From: Bacillus sp. CGMCC 1.16541
Lineage (GTDB): Bacteria; Bacillota; Bacilli; Bacillales; Bacillaceae_H
Assembly: GCF_003184905.1 (NCBI RefSeq)
Contig: NZ_QFRU01000010.1
Coordinates: 62,001 to 126,000 of the forward strand
DNA length: 64,000 nt
Direction of reading: 5' to 3'
The position numbers and the translations under genes were made by a program. Within the stretch, counting starts at the first letter, position 1. Each line of letters opens with the position of its first letter. Under the pieces are notes generated by a model, which was given only the letters and a program-made list of their open reading frames with translations, was not told where the DNA came from and searched no databases. This document shows positions 7,797 through 16,885 of the stretch, one piece after another.

Positions 7797-8898
7797 ACGT
7801 GAGGCGAAAATGGGAAGCTATTCTGAACAAGATGTCATCTTTTTATTGAAAGATTTATCGACGATTACGATTGAGAAAGAAACGAGCGAACGTGAAAAAG
7901 CCATTCAGTCAGGTGTTCACTATTCAGAGATGTTACCGATTGAATATAAGCCGTCAGCTGAATATCTCAATCTATTTCATGAATCGCTAGAAACGTATAA
8001 ACACAAAGTAGCGATGGCAGTTTCTGTTGTGGCGGAGCAAATTTTTGAGCGTAAAGGTGACAAAGTTGTACTCGTTTCATTAGCAAGAGCAGGAACGCCA
8101 ATTGGTATTTTAATAAAACGCTATCTTGCTTATAAATACAAGGTTCATGTACCTCATTACAGCATCTCCATCATTCGTGGACGAGGCATTGATGAAAATG
8201 CCATTCACTACATGTTACAGAAACATGAGGGAGCCTCTTTACAATTTGTAGATGGCTGGACAGGAAAAGGAGCCATCACAAAAGAATTAACAACATCATG
8301 TGCTGCTTTTTATGAAAAATATGGGGTTCAATTAGATGATGAGCTAGCTGTATTGGCTGATCCAGGTTTTTGTTCGTCGCTTTACGGAACAAGAGAAGAT
8401 TTTCTTATCCCGAGTGCTTGTTTAAATTCAACTGTAAGTGGACTTGTCAGTCGGACCGTATTGAACCGAGAATACATTGGCGAAACTGATTTTCATGGTG
8501 CCAAGTATTACAAAGATTTAGAAGCAGAAGATGTGTCAAACTTTTATGTAGATAGCATCACGGCTCAATTCGACTCTTTGCAGGAAACGTTACCGAGAGA
8601 AATTGAGGCTCAAAAAGAAGAATACAAAGAGCCAAATTGGTCGGGTTTACAAGGTGTGGAACGAATTCAACATGATTTTCAGATTGAGAACTATCACCTT
8701 ATTAAACCAGGTGTAGGTGAAACTACACGTGTGTTGCTACGACGTGTACCGTGGAAAATACTTGTCAAAGAGAGAAATAGTGAGCATTTAAACCATATTT
8801 ATTTACTTGCAAAAGAACGTGGTGTACCAGTAGAAGTGTATGAGCACATGCCTTATTCATGTTGTGGATTAATTAAACCGGTGGAGGAAGAAAAATGA
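7786..8898 (+). CDS. PRTase-like/PELOTA protein (StiP family), Ter biosynthetic module
   Basis: A 370-residue protein with a phosphoribosyltransferase-like region, seen in VVLVSLARAGTPIGILI (about residues 90-106), the SIIRGRGID loop and FVDGWTGKGAITKEL (about 154-168). A C-terminal segment (about residues 300-370) resembles the PELOTA RNA-binding domain. Databases also label this family cysteine protease StiP; nothing visible here convinces me of protease activity. It overlaps the TRSP gene by 11 nt, and GGGAGGAAACG gives a good ribosome site. An ATG 24 nt further in (7810) is an alternative start. Confidence 0.82.
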   Translation: MKLKREAKMGSYSEQDVIFLLKDLSTITIEKETSEREKAIQSGVHYSEMLPIEYKPSAEYLNLFHESLETYKHKVAMAVSVVAEQIFERKGDKVVLVSLARAGTPIGILIKRYLAYKYKVHVPHYSISIIRGRGIDENAIHYMLQKHEGASLQFVDGWTGKGAITKELTTSCAAFYEKYGVQLDDELAVLADPGFCSSLYGTREDFLIPSACLNSTVSGLVSRTVLNREYIGETDFHGAKYYKDLEAEDVSNFYVDSITAQFDSLQETLPREIEAQKEEYKEPNWSGLQGVERIQHDFQIENYHLIKPGVGETTRVLLRRVPWKILVKERNSEHLNHIYLLAKERGVPVEVYEHMPYSCCGLIKPVEEEK

Positions 8899-9698
8899 GA
8901 GCTTTTGCGAGTGACTTAGATCGTACCCTTATTTATTCCAGGCGTCTCATATCAGAAGAGATAAATGAGGCAGACATTGAGCTTGTTGAAACGCTAGATG
9001 GCCGTGAAATTAGTTACATGACGAAAAAAGCGATTCGTCAATTAACAAAACTCACAGAGAATGCCATGTTTATTCCCGTGACGACGAGAACGACAGAACA
9101 GTATAAGCGTATCTCAATGATCTCTGAAACATTCAAGCCGCAATATGCAATCACCACAAATGGTGCCGTCATCTTAAAAGATGGTGAACCACTTGAAGAG
9201 TGGGATGACATTATGAATGAACGAATAAGAAATCTTTCTTTGTCATTTGATGAAGCATATGAGTGGCTTCAAACGTATGACGGTTATGACTGGGTGAAAG
9301 AAGTAAAAGAAGCAGATAAAACATTTTTATATTTGGTCGTACATAAAGAGTTATTCACAAATGAGCACCTTCAGACATTGCGCAACTATTTTCACCCGGG
9401 TGGATGGCGCGTTTATGCACACGGACGTAAAATTTATTGCATTCCAACTGCCATTTCAAAGTGGAGTGCCGTCGCTTTTTTAAAAGAAAAGCTAGGAATT
9501 GATACACTCTGTGCAGCAGGTGATTCCGAGCTCGATGTGGAGATGATTTTACATGCTGACTTTGGCATGGCACCTCTTCACGGTGAGTTAGCTCATATGG
9601 ATTATGAAGTGACGTTTACAAAAACGATGAACATTGAAGCAGCGGAAGAAATGCTAGAACACGTTGAACAGGCATTATCCACAGCAGTAAAACGTTAG
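8895..9698 (+). CDS. HAD superfamily phosphatase (Cof-like), Ter biosynthetic module
   Basis: A 267-residue haloacid dehalogenase-fold hydrolase. Motif I is ASDLDRTLIYS (residues 5-15, nucleophile and acid aspartates). Motif II lies in FIPVTTRTTEQYKRI, and motif III/IV is CAAGDSELDVEMIL (about 207-220). A cap domain lies between them, as in Cof-type sugar and nucleotide phosphatases. It probably dephosphorylates the product of the upstream PRTase and lyase enzymes, by inference from context. The ATG overlaps the previous stop (ATGA), and GGTGGAGGAAG precedes it. Confidence 0.85.
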   Translation: MRAFASDLDRTLIYSRRLISEEINEADIELVETLDGREISYMTKKAIRQLTKLTENAMFIPVTTRTTEQYKRISMISETFKPQYAITTNGAVILKDGEPLEEWDDIMNERIRNLSLSFDEAYEWLQTYDGYDWVKEVKEADKTFLYLVVHKELFTNEHLQTLRNYFHPGGWRVYAHGRKIYCIPTAISKWSAVAFLKEKLGIDTLCAAGDSELDVEMILHADFGMAPLHGELAHMDYEVTFTKTMNIEAAEEMLEHVEQALSTAVKR

Positions 9699-9725
9699 GT
9701 TCTCTCAGAAAGAGGGGGTAAAAAG

Positions 9726-11321
9726 ATGAGAGCCATTGAGATTTCAAAAGCACCTTTAGAGAAATGGATTGAAATCATTGATAAGCCTTACCAAGATCGA
9801 ACGCCTTATCAAACAAGTGAAGAGAGTTATCATATCACCCAAGTAGCTGGAAGAATGCTTGGGGTGTCACATGATGAAACGGATTATTTAGTCACGTTAT
9901 ATGAGCTGTCTAAAAAGCCTCATGTCTTTATTTTAAGTGAAGAACTGGATAAAAACATTACACCAGAACGCTTTCAAGCCATTCAAAAAATCCATATGAT
10001 TAACCAAAAAGAAAATGGATTATCCATTAATCGGTTTGTCGCTTTTTTAGATGGTGAACGTCTTCTTCCTACTCATGCAAATAGCACCTATCATCGACAC
10101 TTACGTCAATCATTCATGACAATGCTTCGTCATTTTGAATCTCGTCACGGATTGGCTCATGCTGATTTTAGGCGTATTTTATTAGACGTGATTAAGTGGA
10201 CGTGGAATCATCTAGATCCATGGCTAACAGAGTATGACTTGGACAAACAGCTTCCATGTGTAGTGTGGTATGGAGATATGAATAAAAGTCAGCAATATTT
10301 CCTGTACTACTTAATTATGCTTGGTTTTGACGTTCTGATGTTTCACCCAGCAGGAGAGGATGCGTTTCATTTTATTGATGAACAAGACGAAGTCGCAAAA
10401 ATTCATCGTTACCCAACAACGATGTCACCGCCTCCATTTCCTATTGAACAACCAGAGCGACGAGGAACGGTAGCGTATCGTGCATCTAAAGAAATGGATG
10501 AAGTCATTCATCATGAAGACTCTTCTCTTTATAAACCTTGGCAATTTCGTAATTATGCTCCTTCTTCTGTCACGTTAAAAACAACGTATGATGAAGTATT
10601 TTTATTGGCAAAAGAGCGAGCATTTATTCGACCGAACTTCAAAGTGAAGGAAGGAGTTGTGTATATTCCTGCGCTTTTTTCAAAAGTGATGGGTGTCTCA
10701 CGCAACAAAAAAGAGTATTGGGATCGACTGCATCAATTAACAGAATTAAAACAAGCAATTACAGTTCAAACATTTCCTTTTACTCAACAAATTCAAACAA
10801 ACTACCAATTTCATTATCAGCATGCATTAAATCAACAGAATGAGTTAGATGTAGAAAAGATGATCAAAGGAAACTGGTGGCAATATGGTCATTTACCAGA
10901 AGGAATGCAAAAGGGGATTGCTTCAGCGATTGCTTCGATTTGTCGCAATCCGAAGTTGTTACCTGTTGGAAGTGAAACGGAAAAAGATGTTCAATTGTAT
11001 TTATTTACGCAAGTAGCAAACATTCCAAAGTTTTTCCTGAATGTCATGCAGACATTTGATTATGCACAAGAAGTTCCAAAGGTTATTTTATACAACAATG
11101 AAACCAATGGCGCGCTTTCTCGTTCAGATGCTGCACTTCTCTTATTATTAAATGAATTTGGAATGGATATCGTCGTGTATAATCCACCAGGTCATAACGA
11201 CCTTGAACAATACATTGATGCTTCTTGTTTTGATACACATTGGCTCGATGAGATGGTGTTTAACCAAGAATACAAAGAGCCCTCATTACTGAAACGAGTG
11301 TTTCGCTCAATTAAAAATTAG
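9726..11321 (+). CDS. yceG: YceG family protein of the Ter biosynthetic module
   Basis: A 531-residue cytosolic protein similar in length (about 537) and position to B. subtilis YceG, known only as a putative component of the Ter biosynthetic module. No signal peptide or membrane span is seen. Two regions look related: CVVWYGDMNKSQQYFLYYLIMLGFDVLMFHPAG (about residues 178-210) and KVILYNNETNGALSRSDAALLLLLNEFGMDIVVYNPPG (about 456-493). Each is a short strand ending in Y, a polar loop, a helix, then a strand ending H/N-P-x-G. This hints at an internal duplication of a Rossmann-like unit. The catalytic role is unknown. AGAGGGGGT precedes the ATG. Confidence 0.85.
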   Translation: MRAIEISKAPLEKWIEIIDKPYQDRTPYQTSEESYHITQVAGRMLGVSHDETDYLVTLYELSKKPHVFILSEELDKNITPERFQAIQKIHMINQKENGLSINRFVAFLDGERLLPTHANSTYHRHLRQSFMTMLRHFESRHGLAHADFRRILLDVIKWTWNHLDPWLTEYDLDKQLPCVVWYGDMNKSQQYFLYYLIMLGFDVLMFHPAGEDAFHFIDEQDEVAKIHRYPTTMSPPPFPIEQPERRGTVAYRASKEMDEVIHHEDSSLYKPWQFRNYAPSSVTLKTTYDEVFLLAKERAFIRPNFKVKEGVVYIPALFSKVMGVSRNKKEYWDRLHQLTELKQAITVQTFPFTQQIQTNYQFHYQHALNQQNELDVEKMIKGNWWQYGHLPEGMQKGIASAIASICRNPKLLPVGSETEKDVQLYLFTQVANIPKFFLNVMQTFDYAQEVPKVILYNNETNGALSRSDAALLLLLNEFGMDIVVYNPPGHNDLEQYIDASCFDTHWLDEMVFNQEYKEPSLLKRVFRSIKN

Positions 11322-11438
11322 ATGTGTGATTGAGTTTCGATTCGTTACGGTTCATTGAAGCAAGTATTTAGGAGTAGAAATCAACAAATCTTTACACATT
11401 GTTCAACGGCCAAAAATTTTAAAAAGGGTGAGACATAA

Positions 11439-12515
11439 ATGACAGATCAAACGGTATTATCGACACTTCAAAAAGAAGAAGGGTTAACAGAGCAACATGC
11501 AAATGATGTGCGTTTACAATTAAGGCAAGATCCATCTGTGCAGCAACTTTCACAGCAAGTGGATTATCGTAATCAAATGGAGCTTTTAGAGTTTGGAAAA
11601 GAGCCTGCTATTCAAATCTCTCAATTTTCAGATCGTATTTTATCAATGATGCGGACGTCTGAAATGAATGATTCTAGTAAAATGCTCCAACAGCTTGGAA
11701 AGTTAATGGATAAGTTTGATAAAAATGATTTTGAAGAGAAAAAAGGGTTTTTAGGTAAGTTGTTTAAGCGTGGTGAAAAGCTTATCGAAAAAATCTTTGA
11801 AAAGTATCAAACACTTGGGAAAGAAATCGAGAAAATTCACCAAGAAATTTCGGGTTATAAAGATAAAATGGTCCACACGTCGGGTATGTTAGAAGACATG
11901 TATCAACATAATATTCAATATTATATGGAACTTGAACGTTACATTGTAGCAGGTCAGTTAAAAGTAGATGAATTAAAAGGGCAAGCTGCACAATTAGAGC
12001 AACGTGCGGCAAGCGGTGATCAAATGGCTGCGATGAATCTTGATACGCTTCAAAATGGTATTCAAACATTAGAGGAGCGCATTTATGATTTAGAAATGGC
12101 GCGTATGGTTGCTGTTCAAACCGCTCCGCAAATTCGCTTGTTACAACGCGGTAACACGAAATTAATTGGTAAGATTAATTCGGCGTTTATTACAACAATT
12201 CCAATTTTTAAAAATGGAATTATTCAAGCTGTCGCAGCAAAACGTCAGAAATTAGTAGCAGATTCACTAAGCGAACTAGATCGTCGTACGAATGAGATGA
12301 TTTTACGTAATGCCCAAAACATTTCTAGTCAAAGTGTAGAAATTGCGAAGCTTGCAGGCTCTCCAAGTGTTAAAGTGGAAACACTTGAAGAATCATGGAG
12401 CATCATTATGAAGGGAATGGAAGAAACAAAAGCGATTGAAGATGAAAATAAGCGTTTACGAGAAGACGGTACACAGCGTATTCTTCAACTTCAAGAGCAA
12501 ATGAAATCTGTATAA
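11439..12515 (+). CDS. yceH: TelA family toxic anion resistance protein
   Basis: A 358-residue protein of the TelA/KlaA/YceH family, linked to tellurite, toxic-anion and cell-wall-antibiotic tolerance. It is largely helical and rich in E/K/Q with coiled-coil character and no membrane segment. The central part contains FLGKLFKRGEKLIEKIFEKY (about residues 104-123), followed by a long helical rod. The C-terminal half has QTAPQIRLLQRGNTKLIGKINSAF, the most conserved part of the family. The ATG follows AAAAAGGGTGAG. It is the last gene of the island, 117 bp after yceG, and is closed by a terminator. Confidence 0.92.
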   Translation: MTDQTVLSTLQKEEGLTEQHANDVRLQLRQDPSVQQLSQQVDYRNQMELLEFGKEPAIQISQFSDRILSMMRTSEMNDSSKMLQQLGKLMDKFDKNDFEEKKGFLGKLFKRGEKLIEKIFEKYQTLGKEIEKIHQEISGYKDKMVHTSGMLEDMYQHNIQYYMELERYIVAGQLKVDELKGQAAQLEQRAASGDQMAAMNLDTLQNGIQTLEERIYDLEMARMVAVQTAPQIRLLQRGNTKLIGKINSAFITTIPIFKNGIIQAVAAKRQKLVADSLSELDRRTNEMILRNAQNISSQSVEIAKLAGSPSVKVETLEESWSIIMKGMEETKAIEDENKRLREDGTQRILQLQEQMKSV

Positions 12516-12534
12516 TGATTAAATAGATAAGAAG

Positions 12535-12578
12535 AAAAATCTCGTTTGCATCATGTGGTATGAACGAGATTTTTTCTT
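12535..12578 (+). terminator. Terminator of the Ter island
   Basis: The stem AAAAATCTCGTT (12535-12546) pairs with AACGAGATTTTT (from 12563), followed by a T-rich run. Confidence 0.85.
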
Positions 12579-12737
12579 TTTATTCATAGTCAATAATGGT
12601 CAGAATTTTTTTTCTTCTTTTGCAAGCAGCGTATTTTCTTTTTATAAACTAGGCGATAAAATAGTAATAGTTATTTATTCCTAAAAATGTATAAATGAGA
12701 GTAATTACACATATATAAACTTTCTTTAAAATAGTGT

Positions 12738-12767
12738 CATGTCCTAATAAAAGGACATGTTTTTTTC
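12738..12767 (+). terminator. Hairpin with T-run upstream of the cyclase operon
   Basis: The perfect 8-bp stem CATGTCCT / AGGACATG (12738-12745 with 12752-12759) is followed by seven T. No gene ends here, so it may be a leader attenuator or a barrier. A TTGACA occurs just after it (12772-12777), but no -10 box at good spacing was found. The rest of 12580-12830 shows nothing else. Confidence 0.5.
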
Positions 12768-12832
12768 ATGTTTGACAGGCACTTTGGCATATAGATAAAG
12801 GAATGATTCACTGTGTAGAGGGGGTAGGGAAT

Positions 12833-14431
12833 GTGGAAAAATATCAAGCTGCACTTCTAAAGAATATTCGTGAAACATTGAAGAAGTGGTTTGAAGATGA
12901 GCAAGCGATTTCCCATGAGGAAGTCATTCGGTTTTTACACTCATTATCAGGAACGGCTCAAACCATTGGATTAACAGACTTAGGTGAAATGGCGCGAACG
13001 TTAATGGAGCAAATTGAGGGTGAAACACCAAAGCAGTGGTCAAACTCAGACTTGCGCATGCGCTTAGTCGCGATTATTACGCTTTGTTATCAAGATGAAA
13101 TTATTGAGAGTGATAGCAAACAAGAACGAATGGTCAAAGGGAAATCAATTGTTCTTTTAGTAGACAAAGACACGTCTGTATTAATGCATTTAAAAGATGA
13201 AATGGAAAGAGTCGGCTGGTACGTATTAGCTGTCACAGATATCCAAAAAGCGATTCAAGTGTTTTATGAGTCAAAACCTCATTGTGTGGTGTTAGACCTC
13301 GATATGCAACAGCAAAGTAGTGAATTGGTCAACTTTTTACATGAGCAAACGAATCATCGCTTTGTGCCAACCGTGATGATCAGTGAACATCATGACAAGC
13401 GCACACGGTTAACGGCATTTGAGATAGGAGCAGACGATTTTATTCCTAAGCCAATTGACGTAGAAGAATTTGTGGTGAGAGTTAAGCGTCATTTAGAACG
13501 AAAAAAACAGTTCGATTATCACTTATTGGTGGATGAATTAACGAATGTGTACAATCGTAAATACTTAATTGAACGATTTAATCAACAGCAAGCAGAGTAC
13601 AAACGATTGCAAGAAGCTTATTGCATCGTCATGATTGATATCGATAAGTTTAAAAGTGTGAATGATGATTACGGACATTTACAAGGAGATCAGGTGTTAA
13701 AGGAATTCGCATCGTTTTTAAAAAGCAGTATGCGCTCTACTGATGTTATTTTTCGCTATGGGGGAGAAGAATTTGTTCTGTTATTACCGAGAACACACGC
13801 AAACGATGCAAAAGTGTTGTTAGATCGTTTACTAGAACAATTCTCTATCATCACTTTTACACATGGTGCTCATTCTTTTTCATGTACATTCTCGGCTGGA
13901 ATTGTGGAGGTTGATCATGAAGATACACCGTTAGACGTTTGGTTAGACCGAGTGGACCAAGCGTTGTACAAAGCAAAAGAGTCAGGGCGAAAGCAAGTCG
14001 TCATTGCTTGTTCTTCAGGACAAAAACGAAAGCGTACGTTGCGAATTGCGATTGTCGATGATGATCCTGTTGTACGAACCATGCTAACTGAAACGATGAA
14101 AAAGGTAGACATGGAAGGGGCATATGATGTTGTTGTTCAACCATTTAAAGATGGAGAAACGTTTTTGCGAGATGAATGGACACATAGTGACGACCAATAT
14201 GTTGTCATTTTAGATGGGATGATGCCGAAGATGGATGGCTTAGAAGTACTTCAGAGATTGCGTAAGACGAAGCGTCACGATAAATATAAGATGATTATGT
14301 TGACGACGAGAAAAAGTGAACAAGACATAAAAAAAGCGTTAGAGCTAGGCGCAGATGATTATATGACGAAACCATTTAAGTTACTAGAAGTCGAAGCTAG
14401 GATTCATCATTTGATGAAAAGGATGAAGTAA
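12833..14431 (+). CDS. Diguanylate cyclase: Hpt-REC-GGDEF-REC
   Basis: About 532 residues and a soluble four-module signalling protein. An Hpt-like helical domain comes first, with FLHSLSG and its phospho-acceptor candidate H36. Receiver 1 has aspartate D155 in VVLDLDMQ. The GGDEF domain carries GGEEF at residues 310-314, and RSTD sits exactly five residues upstream as the inhibitory I-site. Receiver 2 (from about residue 410) has D461 in VILDGMMP. The intact GGEEF predicts synthesis of c-di-GMP from two GTP. GTG 12833 is chosen because AGGGGG lies about 9 nt upstream; an ATG at 12803 has its purine run directly touching it. It leads a six-gene polysaccharide/signalling operon, so phosphate probably arrives from the hybrid kinase at the operon end (inference). 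Confidence 0.88.
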   Translation: MEKYQAALLKNIRETLKKWFEDEQAISHEEVIRFLHSLSGTAQTIGLTDLGEMARTLMEQIEGETPKQWSNSDLRMRLVAIITLCYQDEIIESDSKQERMVKGKSIVLLVDKDTSVLMHLKDEMERVGWYVLAVTDIQKAIQVFYESKPHCVVLDLDMQQQSSELVNFLHEQTNHRFVPTVMISEHHDKRTRLTAFEIGADDFIPKPIDVEEFVVRVKRHLERKKQFDYHLLVDELTNVYNRKYLIERFNQQQAEYKRLQEAYCIVMIDIDKFKSVNDDYGHLQGDQVLKEFASFLKSSMRSTDVIFRYGGEEFVLLLPRTHANDAKVLLDRLLEQFSIITFTHGAHSFSCTFSAGIVEVDHEDTPLDVWLDRVDQALYKAKESGRKQVVIACSSGQKRKRTLRIAIVDDDPVVRTMLTETMKKVDMEGAYDVVVQPFKDGETFLRDEWTHSDDQYVVILDGMMPKMDGLEVLQRLRKTKRHDKYKMIMLTTRKSEQDIKKALELGADDYMTKPFKLLEVEARIHHLMKRMK

Positions 14432-14433
14432 AC

Positions 14434-15486
14434 GTGTTTACAAATGAGATTGCACTTATTTTAACAAGTATGTTTTGTATGTTTATCCTTCTTCTCGCGT
14501 TATTCGGTCATTTAGTAATCAAGAAAATCATGTATAACAGACGACGTGCGTTCATTGAACAGTACAAAGAACAATTAAGAGAGCGCGTTTTTTATTATTT
14601 ATATCATGAAGATAAAACGTTTATTGAAGAATCATTTAACGCTCAACAAATGATCGCCATTGAAGAGTTGTTAAGTGATTTTGCTGATGTGATAGATGAA
14701 GGAGAGTCACGAACACGTATCCAATTGTATGCAGAAACTCATTTTACGGATGCGTACAAAAAGGCGTTACATCATCGTCGGTGGAGTATTAGGATGAATA
14801 CGCTTTATGCGATTGAAGACTTTCATATGGAAGGAATGCTGGCATCAGTTCTATCATTCTATGATAAGCCTTCTTTAACAGTAGGAGAAGAGAGTCAATT
14901 CTTAAAGATTTTAGTTGTGTTTCAGCATCCTCAGTTTTTGTATTACATCACTCACTCTCGACAACCCCTATCAGAGTCTGTTTACCGTTCGCTATATGGC
15001 CAAATGAATGACGAGCAATTTAGAGAATGTGTAAAAGTTTATGACGAATTGCCAATCTATTTACAGCTATCGCTTATTGACATGATTGGCATTGAACATA
15101 AGTGGGAGTATGCAAGCTTTTTAAAGGAGCAGTTGTCTTCGTCTGTTGATGAACAACGAATTCGAGCGTTAAAAGCATTAAACGAATTAAGTTATCCAAT
15201 GGAGGTAGAAACACTTCTTTTTCACGTTCATGCAAGCGGGTGGCAAGAAAGAATGATGGCTACGAAACTATTAGGAAAAACAAAGGATGAGCAAGCTTTG
15301 CCATTGCTTGAAACATTGCTGCAAGATGTTCACTTTTCAGTTCGTTCGAACGCTGCAAAATCAATGCTTCTTATTCGCAATGGAAAAGACTATTTGTTTC
15401 AAGTTTATCAGAACACAGAAGATCGTTATGCAAAGGACATGGCTCGAGAATGGTTAGAGCGAGGAGGAGTAGAGCTTGTGGAGTGA
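14434..15486 (+). CDS. Membrane-anchored HEAT-repeat protein
   Basis: 350 residues. One N-terminal membrane helix (about residues 5-28, rich in L/I/F) is followed by a basic stretch and a long helical cytosolic region. HEAT-like repeats are recognisable, for example RIRALKALNELSYP, RMMATKLLGKTKDEQALPLLETLL and SVRSNAAKSMLLI. The gene starts with GTG 2 nt after the cyclase stop, and overlaps the glycosyltransferase gene by 11 nt. HEAT proteins are scaffolds, so it probably couples the cyclase or receivers to the synthase at the membrane. This is inference; I know no characterised equivalent in this arrangement. Confidence 0.8.
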   Translation: MFTNEIALILTSMFCMFILLLALFGHLVIKKIMYNRRRAFIEQYKEQLRERVFYYLYHEDKTFIEESFNAQQMIAIEELLSDFADVIDEGESRTRIQLYAETHFTDAYKKALHHRRWSIRMNTLYAIEDFHMEGMLASVLSFYDKPSLTVGEESQFLKILVVFQHPQFLYYITHSRQPLSESVYRSLYGQMNDEQFRECVKVYDELPIYLQLSLIDMIGIEHKWEYASFLKEQLSSSVDEQRIRALKALNELSYPMEVETLLFHVHASGWQERMMATKLLGKTKDEQALPLLETLLQDVHFSVRSNAAKSMLLIRNGKDYLFQVYQNTEDRYAKDMAREWLERGGVELVE

Positions 15487-16885
15487 GATTGGACACGGGC
15501 TTTTTATGCTTGTGGGATGGATTATTATGATTTATATGGTTGTGGTTATTGGATTTTATCTATTTATGCTCGTCGTCTCTATTTTTCAAGTGCGAAAGCA
15601 GTATCAATTAGATAATGATGAGCCGTATGAGGATTTATTAGAAGTCAGTTATACAAAGCCTCTTTCTATTTTAGTGCCGGCATACAATGAATCGGTTGGT
15701 ATTTTGGCTAGTGTGCGTTCATTGTTAAGCATTCAATATTCAGAGTACGAGATCATTGTCATTAACGATGGTTCCACAGATGATACGATGGAGCAGCTCA
15801 TTGAAGAATATGAGTTGGTCAAAATTAATCGAGTAATAAAAAAAGCCATCGATACAAAAGAGGTAAAAGCCATTTATCAATCACGAATCTATGATTATGT
15901 CTATGTGGTAGATAAAGAAAATGGAGGAAAGGCAGATGCATTGAATGTAGGCATTAATTTAGCAAACTTTCCTTATTTTTGTTCGATTGACGGTGACTCG
16001 GTGTTAGAAAGAGATTCATTTTTAAAGGTGATGAAGCCTATTATTGATTCAGATGGAGACGTCATTGCATCGGGTGGAAGTGTGAGGATTGCAAACGGGT
16101 GTCAAATTGAGAATGGTTCCATTGTGTCGATTGGTCTTTCATCAAGACCTCTTGTCATTATGCAAGTGATTGAGTATTTGCGAGCCTTTTTAATGGGAAG
16201 AATTGGACTCAGTCGTCATAACTTGTTACTCATTGTCTCAGGAGCGTTCGGTGTGTTTTCGAAGCATTGGGTGATTGAAGCGGGTGGCTATTCTCATACT
16301 GTCGGAGAAGACATGGAGCTTGTGGTTCGATTGCACCGATTAGTGAAAGAGAAGAAAGCGAATAAAAAAATTATTTATATTGCAGACCCTGTTTGTTGGA
16401 CAGAAGCGCCAGAGGAAATCAGATTTTTAAAAAGGCAACGAAACCGATGGCACCGTGGTTTGTTTGATAGCTTGTGGACACATAAAAAAATGCTTTTTAA
16501 TCCGAAGTATGGCTCAATTGGGATGGTGTCGATGCCTTACTTTTTACTCATTGAATTTTTAGGACCTGTTATTGAATTAATTGGCTATCTTTATATTCTT
16601 TTTTCGTTCGCTGTAGGTGGCGTTTATTTAGAATTCTCATATTTATTATTTTTGTTGTTTGTTCTATATGGCTCAATGTATTCAATGGTGGGTGTGTTAT
16701 TAGAAGAGTGGAGTTTACGACGTTTTCCAAAGGTGAGTCATGTGGTGAAACTGTTCTTTTTTTCAATGACAGAATCGTTTTGGTATCGACCTATGACAGT
16801 GATATGGCGTTGTCAGGGGATTGTTGATATGCTTCGTAAGAAAAAAGGCTGGGGAGATATGAAGCGGAAGGGTGTTTCACAATGA
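15476..16885 (+). CDS. Processive family 2 glycosyltransferase (polysaccharide synthase-like)
   Basis: 469 residues. An N-terminal membrane helix is followed by a GT2 catalytic domain with LSILVPAYNESVGILASV (about residues 63-80), VINDGSTDDT, ENGGKADALN, the DxD-type SIDGDS and a GEDMEL acidic motif. QRNRW follows, the QxxRW signature of processive synthases such as cellulose, hyaluronan and PNAG synthases. Several C-terminal membrane helices come after it. UDP-sugar polymerisation and export across the membrane are expected; the sugar is not predictable. No PilZ domain is visible, so c-di-GMP control would need another receptor. It starts at TTG 15476, with GAGGAGGAG six nt upstream, and overlaps its neighbours at both ends. 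Confidence 0.88.
   Translation: MWSEIGHGLFMLVGWIIMIYMVVVIGFYLFMLVVSIFQVRKQYQLDNDEPYEDLLEVSYTKPLSILVPAYNESVGILASVRSLLSIQYSEYEIIVINDGSTDDTMEQLIEEYELVKINRVIKKAIDTKEVKAIYQSRIYDYVYVVDKENGGKADALNVGINLANFPYFCSIDGDSVLERDSFLKVMKPIIDSDGDVIASGGSVRIANGCQIENGSIVSIGLSSRPLVIMQVIEYLRAFLMGRIGLSRHNLLLIVSGAFGVFSKHWVIEAGGYSHTVGEDMELVVRLHRLVKEKKANKKIIYIADPVCWTEAPEEIRFLKRQRNRWHRGLFDSLWTHKKMLFNPKYGSIGMVSMPYFLLIEFLGPVIELIGYLYILFSFAVGGVYLEFSYLLFLLFVLYGSMYSMVGVLLEEWSLRRFPKVSHVVKLFFFSMTESFWYRPMTVIWRCQGIVDMLRKKKGWGDMKRKGVSQ

Noticed and set aside
12772-12800. Sigma-A promoter TTGACA...ATATAG before the cyclase operon
   Set aside because: The spacing is 12-14 nt to the TATAGA-like box; at 17 nt no acceptable -10 exists.
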